From positions 186,001 through 250,000 of the forward strand of contig VRMN01000001.1 in assembly GCA_008690995.1 (NCBI GenBank): 64,000 nucleotides of DNA. Reading direction: 5' to 3'. Both the position numbers and the translations under genes were made by a program. Below the pieces are notes generated by a model. It was not told the DNA's origin. It worked only from the letters and a program-made list of their open reading frames with translations, and made no database searches. The DNA comes from Porphyridium purpureum. Its lineage: Eukaryota > Rhodophyta > Bangiophyceae > Porphyridiales > Porphyridiaceae. Below, one piece after another: positions 1 through 9,643 of this stretch (its first letter is position 1; the number at the start of each line of letters is the position of its first letter).

Positions 1-31
1 GAGGTCCGGTGAAAAGGGAATATGAAGGAGG

Positions 32-50
32 TCAAAACGGATAGGGGACA
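32..50 (+). repeat. Left terminal repeat of the Tc1/mariner element
   Basis: TCAAAACGGATAGGGGACA. It is the exact reverse complement of 1205-1223 and matches the reverse complement of 1330-1348 at 17 of 19 positions. It lies 18 bp beyond the transposase stop, so it may be the inner one of two left-end copies. Confidence 0.75.
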
Positions 51-67
51 CGGCACATTTCTGGCCA

Positions 68-1109
68 TTACTCAGCCATAGAGAATCGGAATTGGTCGCG
101 GTTTCCTTGCACGCACGCGCCTCGAAGATACGCACAGTTAAATATTCGTTTCGGCAGCGACGCGTACAAATTGGCCATCACAGGCTGGTCCAAATCCTCC
201 CAAGCCAGTAAAATGGCATGCTTGATCTCTAGCACCGTCTGATACAGCCTTGCACCTTCGTGAACTTTGCGCGATAGTATCCCCCACAGATTCGCGATGA
301 TATTGAAGTCCGGCGAGTACGCTGGCCAGTAGAAGCTCCACATTCTCGTCATTCATGAAATTCTTAACCAGGCGACTTGTGTGCACTGGCGCGTTATCCT
401 GCTGAAAAACCATGTTCGGGCCGACTATCTGACGGCAGCAGTCCAGCACATTGTTCTCTCGAAGCATGGAAACATATTTTGCAGCCATAAATGACCCCTC
501 AATAAAATGAAGGTGAATCTTTCCTCTTGCAGAAATTGCACCCCAAACCATGCATCCACCGCCGCCGGAATGTCGCGACCAAACGTCTGGAACGTCCGCC
601 GCACGCTCAACCCACGTCTTGTGGAAATCATCGGGTCCGTCCAGGTTGAACTTCTTTTCGTCAGTGAACACATCTTCGGCCCAATTGGTCTGTTCCAGCT
701 GATGATGCCTGGCCCAGGCCAGCCTCTTGAGTTTGCAATTGAGTGTCAGTGGCGGACAAGCTGGAATTTTGCGGTATGCATGCGTGACACTCATTGCCTT
801 CCTGATTATCGTCAAACTTTGGATTGGTTTAGCTCCACGAATTCGCAGAGCTGCTTGAACCTGACGTGCCGTGTGAATGTTCGGAAGCTTAGCGATGTTA
901 AAAATCTTCGTTTTGACTGCCTCAGTCAGCTTTAAAGCGTTCACATTGGCATATTTCTGGCAGTAGTCGTTTGGAGCCGACAAATAGCGGGAAACCACGT
1001 TCTTCGAGCGCCCAATTTTGGTCGCAATGGCTCTCACGCTGTTGCTCGACTCTCGGAGACCCTGGATACGTCCTTTCTCCTCGCCCGTAAGGCCAATATT
1101 GCGCCCCAT
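68..1109 (-). pseudogene. Tc1/mariner transposase, frameshifted and missing a catalytic residue
   Basis: The frame opens at the ATG at 1109 with a helix-turn-helix region of Tc1 type (residues about 1-60, including SVRAIATKIGRSKNVVSRYL). The catalytic core follows, with the first Asp in FTDEKKFN and the second in QQDNAPVH. The last part, with WPAYSPDFN and NLWG, lies in another frame from about 340 down to 68, so there is a frameshift near 325-345. In Tc1 enzymes the third catalytic residue is the Glu of SPDLNPIENLW. Here the equivalent position reads IIANLW, an Ala codon (GCG) in place of Glu. The copy is therefore doubly inactivated: frameshift plus loss of the third acidic residue. Family assignment is firm; the call of inactivity is inference from these two changes. 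Confidence 0.88.
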
Positions 1110-1204
1110 GGAGTCAAAATGGAGCTCTTCACGAGCTGCGATGGATCCGCACTTTTCCGCTTACACTGAACCGCCGACGTCCGAGATATTTCGCTTCCAC
1201 GCAG

Positions 1205-1223
1205 TGTCCCCTATCCGTTTTGA
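1205..1223 (-). repeat. Inner right terminal repeat of the Tc1/mariner element
   Basis: TGTCCCCTATCCGTTTTGA, an exact inverted copy of 32-50, about 95 bp upstream of the transposase ATG. Confidence 0.75.
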
Positions 1224-1329
1224 GCCACAAATTTCGTCGTAACCGTTGTAGACGAACCCCGCCGTTCTACTTTCATAGCAGAAGATTAAAATTTACTATT
1301 AATTAACTATTTTTTCTAAACATTTTGAC

Positions 1330-1348
1330 TGTCCCCTATCCGATTTGG
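1330..1348 (-). repeat. Outer right terminal repeat of the Tc1/mariner element
   Basis: TGTCCCCTATCCGATTTGG, in the same orientation as the copy at 1205-1223 and 125 bp further out. It is taken as the outer element end. No clear TA duplication can be confirmed because the left end is out of view. Confidence 0.65.
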
Positions 1349-3429
1349 TCGCACCTTATGAACCAGCATGTAAATGTCATAGGCCCAGCAGAGCTTCTGT
1401 ACAATGGTCTTGGTCTTGTAGAGCACTTTATGCTTTCACATTTTCTTTAATTCCGCACAGGGAGGGTTTGTATTTTGCTTTTCAATGTCAGTATCTATTA
1501 TGGCAGCCCCTGACCGGCTTCTGGCTGTTGAGATAGCAAGCTTGCGCCCAAACGCCCGTATATCCCGCCATTCACGATTTTGCTCAGTGCATTGCGCAGC
1601 ATTTCTCTCAACCTCTTCCATGTCAAATTCTGCACATCGCGAAGATCAGAACGACCATTGCTGTATGGATAGAATAAACAAAAGTCTCCGTGTCACCGAT
1701 TGCGAAGATAGACTTTATCTCTCCTAGTCTTGAAAAGTGAAAATCAGTGTAACGCCGAAACTACAGAGATTTGGTGTGAAAGTTTACAAAGCTGCACAAA
1801 ACGCGGGCAACTTTCAGTTCCGAGCTCCACTTGTTATACAGCTTTGCCGCTTGGCCTTTTGACAAATTCCACAGACAGAGGTACAGGGCACAGTTTCACC
1901 TCTCCGAATTTTGACATTGAAATTTCCTTTCTTTTGGGTTTGAAACTGAATCGACAAAATCCGATCACTTAATCGAAAATAGAAACGAAAAAGCGCCACA
2001 GTCGTGCCCGTCTTCTTCAATTCCTATTTCGCATGCTTTTGTCTCTCACAGACCTGGTATACATTAGCCAAATCTAATCCTTTGGTTTTCGTCGTATGCA
2101 GCTTCGGCGAGTACTTTATCCAACTTGCATGAATCACAACTTGATTATCTAACAATAAAACCATTGATTACTCTCCGTCATGGATACTGGGTAAGAATGA
2201 TAATCCATAGAATAACGAAACTTCCAACACTTCTTTCAGGGCGGCCAGCCCTGACTCTGAAGTCAGGGAACTCACGAATCGTTGCCGTCTTGAGGATCAA
2301 TGCACCAAATACTTGTAATTTCGAGCAATTAGATACGCTGGTGATTCAGAAATCAACACGTGACTCTCTCGGTAGCTTTAAATTCAACGGTCGAGTATCC
2401 AAGAATGCTCACCCCTCCAATACCTTGAGGCCTTCGAACACAAGATCCTTTAGTGCCTCCTGTAGTATTTTAACACTCAGTAGGACCCGCACTGTCAATC
2501 TCTCTGATGCCACATTCCACTTGTCGATGTGCCGGACAATCGTACCAATTGTATAGGAAATATCAGATCAAACTGTTCTGCATAGTCACAGTAGTCTCTC
2601 TATATCATTTAGAACCTTCATGGTATTCCAGATGACTTCAAAATGTTCTGTCTCACCCCTTCCCCTGGCTACCTCTCACTTCGCCATCTGATCATATCGC
2701 AGGTCTACGTCTTCGAATGAGCTTCTACCTCTTGCCGCAACAACACGGTACAGGGTAAGCCACTTGACCATAATATTTGAAAGATTCTTTTTTCACACTT
2801 GGGGGCATAGCACGAAGTCTCGTTCCTCGATGTTGTAGGGTTAAAAATGAATTCAGGACTTCTTTGTCTTCCTGCTTATCACATGATGACCTCACGGCAC
2901 ACAGTACGCGTCCAATATCCTTTTTAAATTCTCGAATGATATCATGGTGACACACATGATTCGCCGAACTCGCACTCCCATTTTCCACGGTAAATGTTGT
3001 CACCAAGAATTTTAATTATCCCCCGGCCGTCAGCATTCCTCGCGCTTTCTTAATGAGAGAATCTTGCTTCACTTTTTCGATGATTTCTTCGCGTCCCTTC
3101 TTCCGACAATTTAAAGGACCATCGCCCGCATAAAGAGCTAACAGAGCGATCAAAAACTTTCCAACGCCTCGTTGGACACACACGATCTTATTACTATGCA
3201 CAAAATTCCTGTCAAAATTTTGCAATTTCCTCCGGATATTTGTGAGAACTTTGAGCCGCTCTTCGCCATGTTCACATGTACCGTATGGTAATTCTGTCGA
3301 CAGGTACGATTGTCTGGTCCACAGCATGTCTTGAATTTACTTTGCGAAGAAATTCAGTGACGCACACTGAGGATAACTGATCTGATTTCTAAATTAACAG
3401 AAAGGACGAAGCATACCACTAGGAGCTCC
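1349..3429. other. AT-richer spacer without a recognised gene
   Basis: About 2.1 kb between the Tc1/mariner element and the copia element. Base composition is clearly more AT-rich than in the host gene region beyond 20 kb. Only short open frames are present and none resembles a known family. The longest coherent stretch is on the minus strand at 2725-3327 and is listed separately. Confidence 0.6.
2725..3327 (-). pseudogene. Possible decayed open frame of unknown origin
   Basis: One minus-strand frame stays open over about 600 bp with a single interruption. The upstream part is rich in Lys and Arg and ends in a charged helical stretch (EEIIEKVKQD). The downstream part contains several Cys residues. 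I recognise no domain. It may be a remnant of a mobile element, given its neighbourhood, or simply chance. The uninterrupted same-frame length in an AT-richer region is the only argument for listing it. Confidence 0.25.
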
Positions 3430-3434
3430 AAGAC

Positions 3435-3797
3435 TCATGAGAGGTAGAGGCAGCGCCGTGGTGCGGATTGTAGTAGAAGGCCATTCTCTTTTTACTACAC
3501 CGAAAGACCTTACCTCTAAGCCTATCTCCAAGTGGTGCCGAGTCGCCAGGCGAGAGGAGGCTGGCGCTTAAATAGAGCCGCTGCACTGCACTTCGCTTCT
3601 GCCGTGCGGGCACGGCCCTGCGGAGGGGTCGCCCGAGTGGAGGTGAGGGGTCGCGCCCCCTCCCGCGTCTTCGCCGTCGGGCGAACTAGCTGCCCCAACG
3701 GAGCGTCTCCATCCAGCCCGACCGGTTGCGGCGCCCTGGTGACAGGGACCGAACCGCTGCCGGTCTCGCCGTTGGGGCGTACAGCGATGTCATCACA
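3435..3797 (-). repeat. 3' LTR of the copia element
   Basis: 363 bp, apparently identical to 7834-8196. In element orientation it begins TGTGATGAC. It is preceded by a short purine-rich tract (3798-3806, GAGGGGG on the minus strand), the expected polypurine tract position. Confidence 0.95.
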
Positions 3798-6700
3798 CGC
3801 CCCCTCGCTGGACGCCGCAACACACAGGATTCGTCCTCGATGAAGACCAAATTTGTCTGCGCTCAGCGCCTTTGTCATCATATCCGCGGTATTTTGCTTG
3901 GTTCCTACTCTCATCAACAAGAGATTCTTGGCCTGCTCTGTGAGCTCATGAAGCCATGCGAGTTCGACGCCGTGCGTCTTTGCCATGTGCAGGAGCTTGT
4001 CGGACCATCCCTTCTTCACGCTCGCGACCGCAGCTTCGTTGTCGCATCGAACGATCGGGGTGAAAGGCTTTGCATGGCATGATTCTCTTGCTTGTTTTCG
4101 CATATGCTCTTGGAGAAGCAAAATCGGCATCACACCCAGTTTTACAGTGTGCGTCAATGCCGCGAGTTCGGATTCTTTGGTACTTGTGCTGCAAGCTCGC
4201 TGTCGGCTCGAATGCCAATCAATCAGATAATCCACTTCACCCACCCGCGCAAATACCAGGAACCCAGAGGTTGACTTCCGAGTTTTCAAGCAGCCCGCGT
4301 AATCTGCGTCGCTATAAGCATCCACTTGCGCCATCGCAAGGCCCTGCTTCGTCGTTACCTGTGGCCGCTTGAACGGGATTCCGAGATTCGTATGCCAGGC
4401 TAGGTAACGCACGGTACGGTCAAGAGCCATTGCAGCTGCATCGTTCCACGCGTCGACGTGTCTAGCAATCCATGCCGCGGCGTGCGCAACATCTGGGCGC
4501 CCTGCTCTGGCCAGCCACATCAGTTGCCCAATCAAACTCCGCACCCATGGCTCGCAGCATGTTGAGTCAGAAGCAGTCGCGAGTTCCACCACTTCATCAT
4601 GAAGTGGGGTATGCACCTTCCGAGCGATGCGATGTTTGCCTACTTCCTTGTATCCGAGCTTTTTCATGGCGTCCTTGACGAAAAGTGCGCAGTAGTCGGC
4701 ACTGTCCAGAACCCACTCGTTTTGATTTTCTGCGCGCACGCGCATTCCCAAAAAATCCACCCTGCCGTTCTCGGATATACGCTGTACCGGCTTTGAGATT
4801 TTAAAAAGCTCGAGCATTTCTTGTATGGCGAAGCCCAATGCCGAAATGTCACCTGCCAAGAGGCCGTCATCTACGTACAACGCGAGCAGGACGTCGGCGC
4901 TTTCGAAAGCCTTGTGGTAAAGGTTCATATCGCTCTGCGTTTGATGCCAACCGCGTTCGGTGAGTCGGCGTCTAGCCTCCGCGCCGAAGTCTGCGCCGGA
5001 ACGCGGCAGTCCGGGCAATGCTTTCTGCATTGGAACGACTGGCCGCTCAAATCCTGCCCAGGCATCCGGTCGCACGCTTTCAGGCAGCTCAAGATAAGTG
5101 CGAGGGCCGCGTGAGTCTGCCGAGAGATACGCAGAATCGACATCGAACTTAGCAAGATCTCCTGCCGCTCTGCCATGAGCGAGCACATACCGCGATGAGC
5201 GGAGTCCGATTGGTCGCTCGTACTGAAAATCGTCGTCTCGAACGAGGTGTCCACTGCCATTAAAAAGAACACACCCTTGTGCAACCAAACGAGCTTTAAG
5301 TAGCTGTTGCGATGTATCCTGTTCAACATTCTTGCGTGCGACCATCATCTTTCCGCGCACGAATTGAGCGCTCGGGTCGGTACTTGCTTCACGGAACGCT
5401 ACCACTTTCTTTGGATCAAAGACGTGCATGGACATCACAGCGTCTAGCTCACGTTTCACGGCCTGGCTTGCCGCCTTAGAGTTCAACGTGATCTTGTCCG
5501 TGATCAGTTCTGCTACTAATGCACTTTGCCCTGGGAACAGATCGTTGAGTATCTCAGCCGCGTTATCGTGCGTGATGCCGAGCACTTCGGCACGTCTTTC
5601 TGCATCGATAGCGCTGCGGCCCCTTAACTCATCGCGCGCCACAATCCTATTCCATTCTCCCCAGCCAAGCGCGTGCAGGCCGGACGCAAGTGATAGATCT
5701 TCCTCAAAGGTCCACTCGTTCGTTGCAGGCTCTACATCTTCTCTTTCAACCGTATGCAGTCCCTCCTCGATCTGCGACGTTTGATTGCCATTAGTCTCCT
5801 CGTGCAACGGCTCAGACTCATCGCTGAGTATATCAATGCCAGGAGGACCGACCATTGTTTCTGCGAAGCGCCCTTTCTCTTGGATGCGCACGTTGGTGAC
5901 CTCCCCCACGCTGCCATTCAAGAGAATGCGATACACTTTATGTCGCTTTCCGTACCCTACCAACACCCCTTTCTGGGCGCGGGCATCAAGTTTCTCTGGT
6001 CCTGGCTCAAAGACGTAGGCCGGTGATCCAAGCACGCGCAAATGCTCGGTGCTGCTGGATTCGCCTTAGGCAACCGCAATAGGAATCTGTCCTCGTGAGT
6101 TCATTGAACGGTTTAGCACGTAGCATACCGCCGGAGCTAACTCCGGCCAAAGGTCCTTACTGATGTTCTTGGCGAGAACAACCGCCCGTACCTTTTCGAG
6201 GAGGGTTCTGTTGAAACGTTCAGCACGTCCATTCATTTCTGGGACGTAAGCAGGGCTCGGTCTCAAGGATATGTCACGCGCCGCTGCCCACTCTCGCACC
6301 GCGGAGTTCATGTACTCCGTACCCCTGTCTGTGCGGAGAGTCTTCGTCTGTTGCTTGCAAGCTGTCTCCATCATTGACACCATAGCCATTAATACAGCAC
6401 CGGTCTGACTTTTCCGGTGAATGGGAGTGCAAGCTGACAATCCTGTGGCATCGTCCACCAGAGTTACCAAGTAACGTTCTCCTTTCGCGCCTCGTGGAGT
6501 CACTTCGAGAACATCAGAGTGTATGACTTCAAGAGGCACTGAAGCACGACTATCGTTTGGCGGAAATGAACGCCTTGTGCTCTTTGCCAGTATGCATATC
6601 TCACATGGCAGAGATCTATCGTACGGATGGCATAGCCTCTCATGCAGCAGCTGGCTGCTGATCCCGCCCGCTGACATCGGCGAGTGATCCTTGGCAGACA

Positions 6701-7821
6701 GTGCATATAACCCGTCACGTAGTGTGCTCACAGTCGTCTCGCCCTTGTCCTCGACCAGACACTTTCCTTCTTCGAACATTACCTTGGCACCTTCAGCCGC
6801 CAACTTCGGGATTGATATCAGATCCAGCGCTAGTCCTGGAACATAAAGGACATTGCGGAGATGTAGGCCTTCAACCTGCGCGCATCCGGCTGCTGTAGCC
6901 TCCATCTCGCCATTGTTCGCGGTCCTTATCTTATGATTGCATGGTCGAACGTTCGAGAGCAGTTGCACACACCCCGTCATGTGCGCAGAGGCACCGGAAT
7001 CAAGAATCCAAAGCCTCTTGCCCCCGCGTACAGCGTCAGCGTACGAACGCTTTACGGTGTTTAGCGCAAACATAGCAATCTCGTTCGACTTGGTGCCTCC
7101 CTCTTCCTCTGTGGCTGTCGCATTGCCGCGCGCTCGACGAGTGCAGTTCCGGCGCGTACGCCCGGATTTTCCACAGTCCCAGCAAGAGCCGTCGAACTTC
7201 GCCCGCCTTACATTCGAGCGCTGGGCATCCGTCTGCCCCGCGAAGAGCGACCGTTCGTGTGCGCCCCCGATCGCGGCACCCTTGCGCCTGCCTACCTGGC
7301 GCTCGATCGCGAGCAGCATCGACTGAATGCTCTCAATTCCAGCCACTCCACCACCAGCAATCCATGCTTGTTCAGCGGCTGCAAAATCGTCCGGAAGCGC
7401 CTCGAACAAGGCATGGACATATTCAGGCTCAGACAATTCGACTCCCAGAGCGCCGAGCTCCCGGCGGAGCATTGTCATCAGACCAAGCAGTTCCCCTACT
7501 GCTTTCCCAGCATGCTCACCAAAGTTTGCCAAGTTCCTGCGGAGCTCGCGCTCGTATGTTGGCGCTGCCGACTTGGACATACCTTCAAGCCGCTCCCATG
7601 CCTCTTTAGATGAGCCCGCGTCGGCAACCACGTGCATCAGCATCTCATCAACCAGGGCCCCGATGAGCCCTTTAGCTTTCTCATCCTTGATAGAAAACCC
7701 GTCCGACTCCACAGAAATCCCACCCCCGACGACTCCCCAAACCTCTTTCTGGCAAAGCATCAGTTTCATCCTGATACTCCACGTGGGGTAATTGGCGCAG
7801 TCTGCCCGCAGCACATAGGCT

Positions 7822-7833
7822 GGGCTCATAACC
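7822..7833 (-). other. Primer-binding site, half-tRNA initiator-Met type
   Basis: Directly next to the 5' LTR the minus strand reads GGTTATGAGCCC. Its complement, GGGCTCATAACC, matches the anticodon stem-loop region of eukaryotic initiator tRNA-Met as I recall it. Copia of Drosophila is known to prime from a tRNA-iMet half molecule, so this fits the family. The abutting position also supports the LTR boundary at 7834. Confidence 0.75.
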
Positions 7834-8196
7834 TCATGAGAGGTAGAGGCAGCGCCGTGGTGCGGATTGTAGTAGAAGGCCATTCTCTTTTTACTACACC
7901 GAAAGACCTTACCTCTAAGCCTATCTCCAAGTGGTGCCGAGTCGCCAGGCGAGAGGAGGCTGGCGCTTAAATAGAGCCGCTGCACTGCACTTCGCTTCTG
8001 CCGTGCGGGCACGGCCCTGCGGAGGGGTCGCCCGAGTGGAGGTGAGGGGTCGCGCCCCCTCCCGCGTCTTCGCCGTCGGGCGAACTAGCTGCCCCAACGG
8101 AGCGTCTCCATCCAGCCCGACCGGTTGCGGCGCCCTGGTGACAGGGACCGAACCGCTGCCGGTCTCGCCGTTGGGGCGTACAGCGATGTCATCACA
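7834..8196 (-). repeat. 5' LTR of the copia element, with the promoter
   Basis: 363 bp, apparently identical to 3435-3797. On the minus strand it has a TATA-like TATTTAAG at 7973-7966. An ATG that opens the gag frame follows about 80 bp downstream, still inside the LTR (7883), so the first 16 or so gag residues would be LTR-encoded. The right flank repeats the 5-bp target site AAGAC. Confidence 0.94.
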
Positions 8197-8201
8197 AAGA
8201 C

Positions 8202-9250
8202 TGCTGTTTATTGATTTATATTTTTTCGCACCAAAAGTAGATATTGAGGTTTCAGCAATGTTTGCACCGAAATTCGTATTCTGGCTCGAATTATATTCTT
8301 GCCAAGATCCTTTCCTGTGCGATATATATGTGTTCATGCCTAAACCTTATCTTAGGGTCTGACACTGTGGTTACACCAAGAATGTTTTCTTAAATATTGT
8401 TGTATCCCAATCCTTTTCCTGTACATACAGTCTTGCGGGTCTATTGTGCAACATCTATCATTTTGCCAATCTCTAGAGAAAGATTATTTAAAGCCGATGT
8501 GCAGAGCCTTCTCCCCAATTCAATAATTGTCTCCCAAGAGATCATGCGTTATCCGTCAATCCCGTGGCTACCTAGTTCTGGCCGGAATCTGGCTAGAAAC
8601 GGGCTGGTGCATTGTCATTTTTCACACACTGCTACCGGTGACGCTGACGAACACGGAAAGCCAGTTTGTGTAAAGACGCAGAGACCCGCAAGCAGGCTCG
8701 GGGGTAGACAGGAGGGATGAGAAAAAGAGAGAGCGACGGGGAGAGGAGGAGAGGGAAAAAAGGAAGAAAGGTTGATAACCGGTAAATGGGCGACAAAGTT
8801 CAGTGCTCCCAAGCAACAACGACCGATAACAGTGGAACTCGAAAGGTCGTTCTTTCTGTTCGCACAAGCTTGGAATGTGAAGGAGTACAAAAGGACTACT
8901 CTTCAGGTCTAGAAAGGGGCATCAAAGCTGCCCATAAAAGATGAGAATGTTTACCAGCAAAGGAATTTGCCTGCCAATTTTTATAATTTCTCTTCCTTCT
9001 ATCTTGGATTTCTTGAGACCGAATGCTTTTGTGAAAACATTTAGGTAGGAGCCATATTGATCTGTTTCTACAGGCGGTATCCAGTGCGATGGAAACTGTG
9101 AAGAATAAGATTTAGCCTGTTCTTCGATCAGTCGGAAAGAATCTGGAAACGACTTTTCGCACAAATCGTCAAAGGAGGATAGAATTGAGAAAAGGCCTCG
9201 TTGTTGAGACCGCTTAAACACTTACTGCATCCTTGAATACATATCGGTTA
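8202..9250. other. AT-richer spacer, no gene seen
   Basis: About 1 kb right of the copia element. There are scattered short frames on both strands and none has recognisable motifs. A purine-rich run at about 8710-8770 is the only compositional feature. Confidence 0.55.
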
Positions 9251-9635
9251 AGGAAGAATGTCTAACGGAAATGGTAGCGCGGTGAGGGCTTGCGGCAGCC
9301 TTACGGCACCAAATGTCTCCCTTGACGAGCTCACTAAGCTTTGATACGAACAGAGCTTCAAACGTGACGCGTTCTGGGAGGCGTGCTCAGCTGTCACCAG
9401 AGTACATTTGCTGCAGCTCGTAAATCGAAATATTGAGAATAGAGCAGCGGAAGGAGAAATCGAAAAGATGGTGGTGAAGTGGGAACGACAGGACGGACCT
9501 GTATCATCGTCGGAGTTGTGGGCACGTTGGCCGCGGTGAGGCAGAGCAACTCGCCGCGGCGTAAGCCGCTCTCAGTGGGCCGCCGAGTAATCGAGCTGAA
9601 GGACGGCCGGTGGTGCCTGGTAGACGGCGTGTGGG

Positions 9636-9643
9636 TATAAAAG
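9636..9643 (+). promoter_or_regulatory. TATA box of the decayed retroelement LTR-like region
   Basis: TATAAAAG, followed by GC-rich sequence and, about 290 bp downstream, an AATAAA. The spacing fits the promoter and poly(A) parts of an LTR, but no second copy is visible. Confidence 0.4.

Larger units (their letters stand above)
32..1348 (-). mobile_element. Tc1/mariner-family DNA transposon, left end probably clipped by the window
   Basis: A DDE transposase reading frame on the minus strand is flanked by copies of one 19-bp terminal sequence. One copy lies left of the gene (32-50) and two lie right of it (1205-1223 and 1330-1348) in the opposite orientation. Two binding-site copies at one end, about 125 bp apart in the same orientation, is the IR/DR layout known for some Tc1-like elements. 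By symmetry the outer left copy would lie just beyond base 1, so the true left boundary is unknown. The transposase is frame-disrupted, so the copy looks inactive. Confidence 0.8.
3435..8196 (-). mobile_element. Ty1/copia LTR retrotransposon, young and almost whole
   Basis: A 4.76-kb element read on the minus strand between two 363-bp LTRs. Parts in order, with rough positions: gag with a zinc knuckle (about 7.9-7.1 kb), aspartic protease with a DSGA motif (about 7.0 kb), integrase with its Cys/His region and DDE core (about 6.7-6.1 kb), reverse transcriptase with a YVDD motif (about 5.4-4.7 kb), and RNase H (about 4.3-3.9 kb). Protease-integrase-RT-RNase H is the order typical of copia. The coding part is held in two long open frames, so it looks nearly whole with about one interruption. 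The LTRs look identical over their whole length and the 5-bp target duplication AAGAC (3430-3434 and 8197-8201) is intact. Insertion is therefore recent. Confidence 0.96.
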
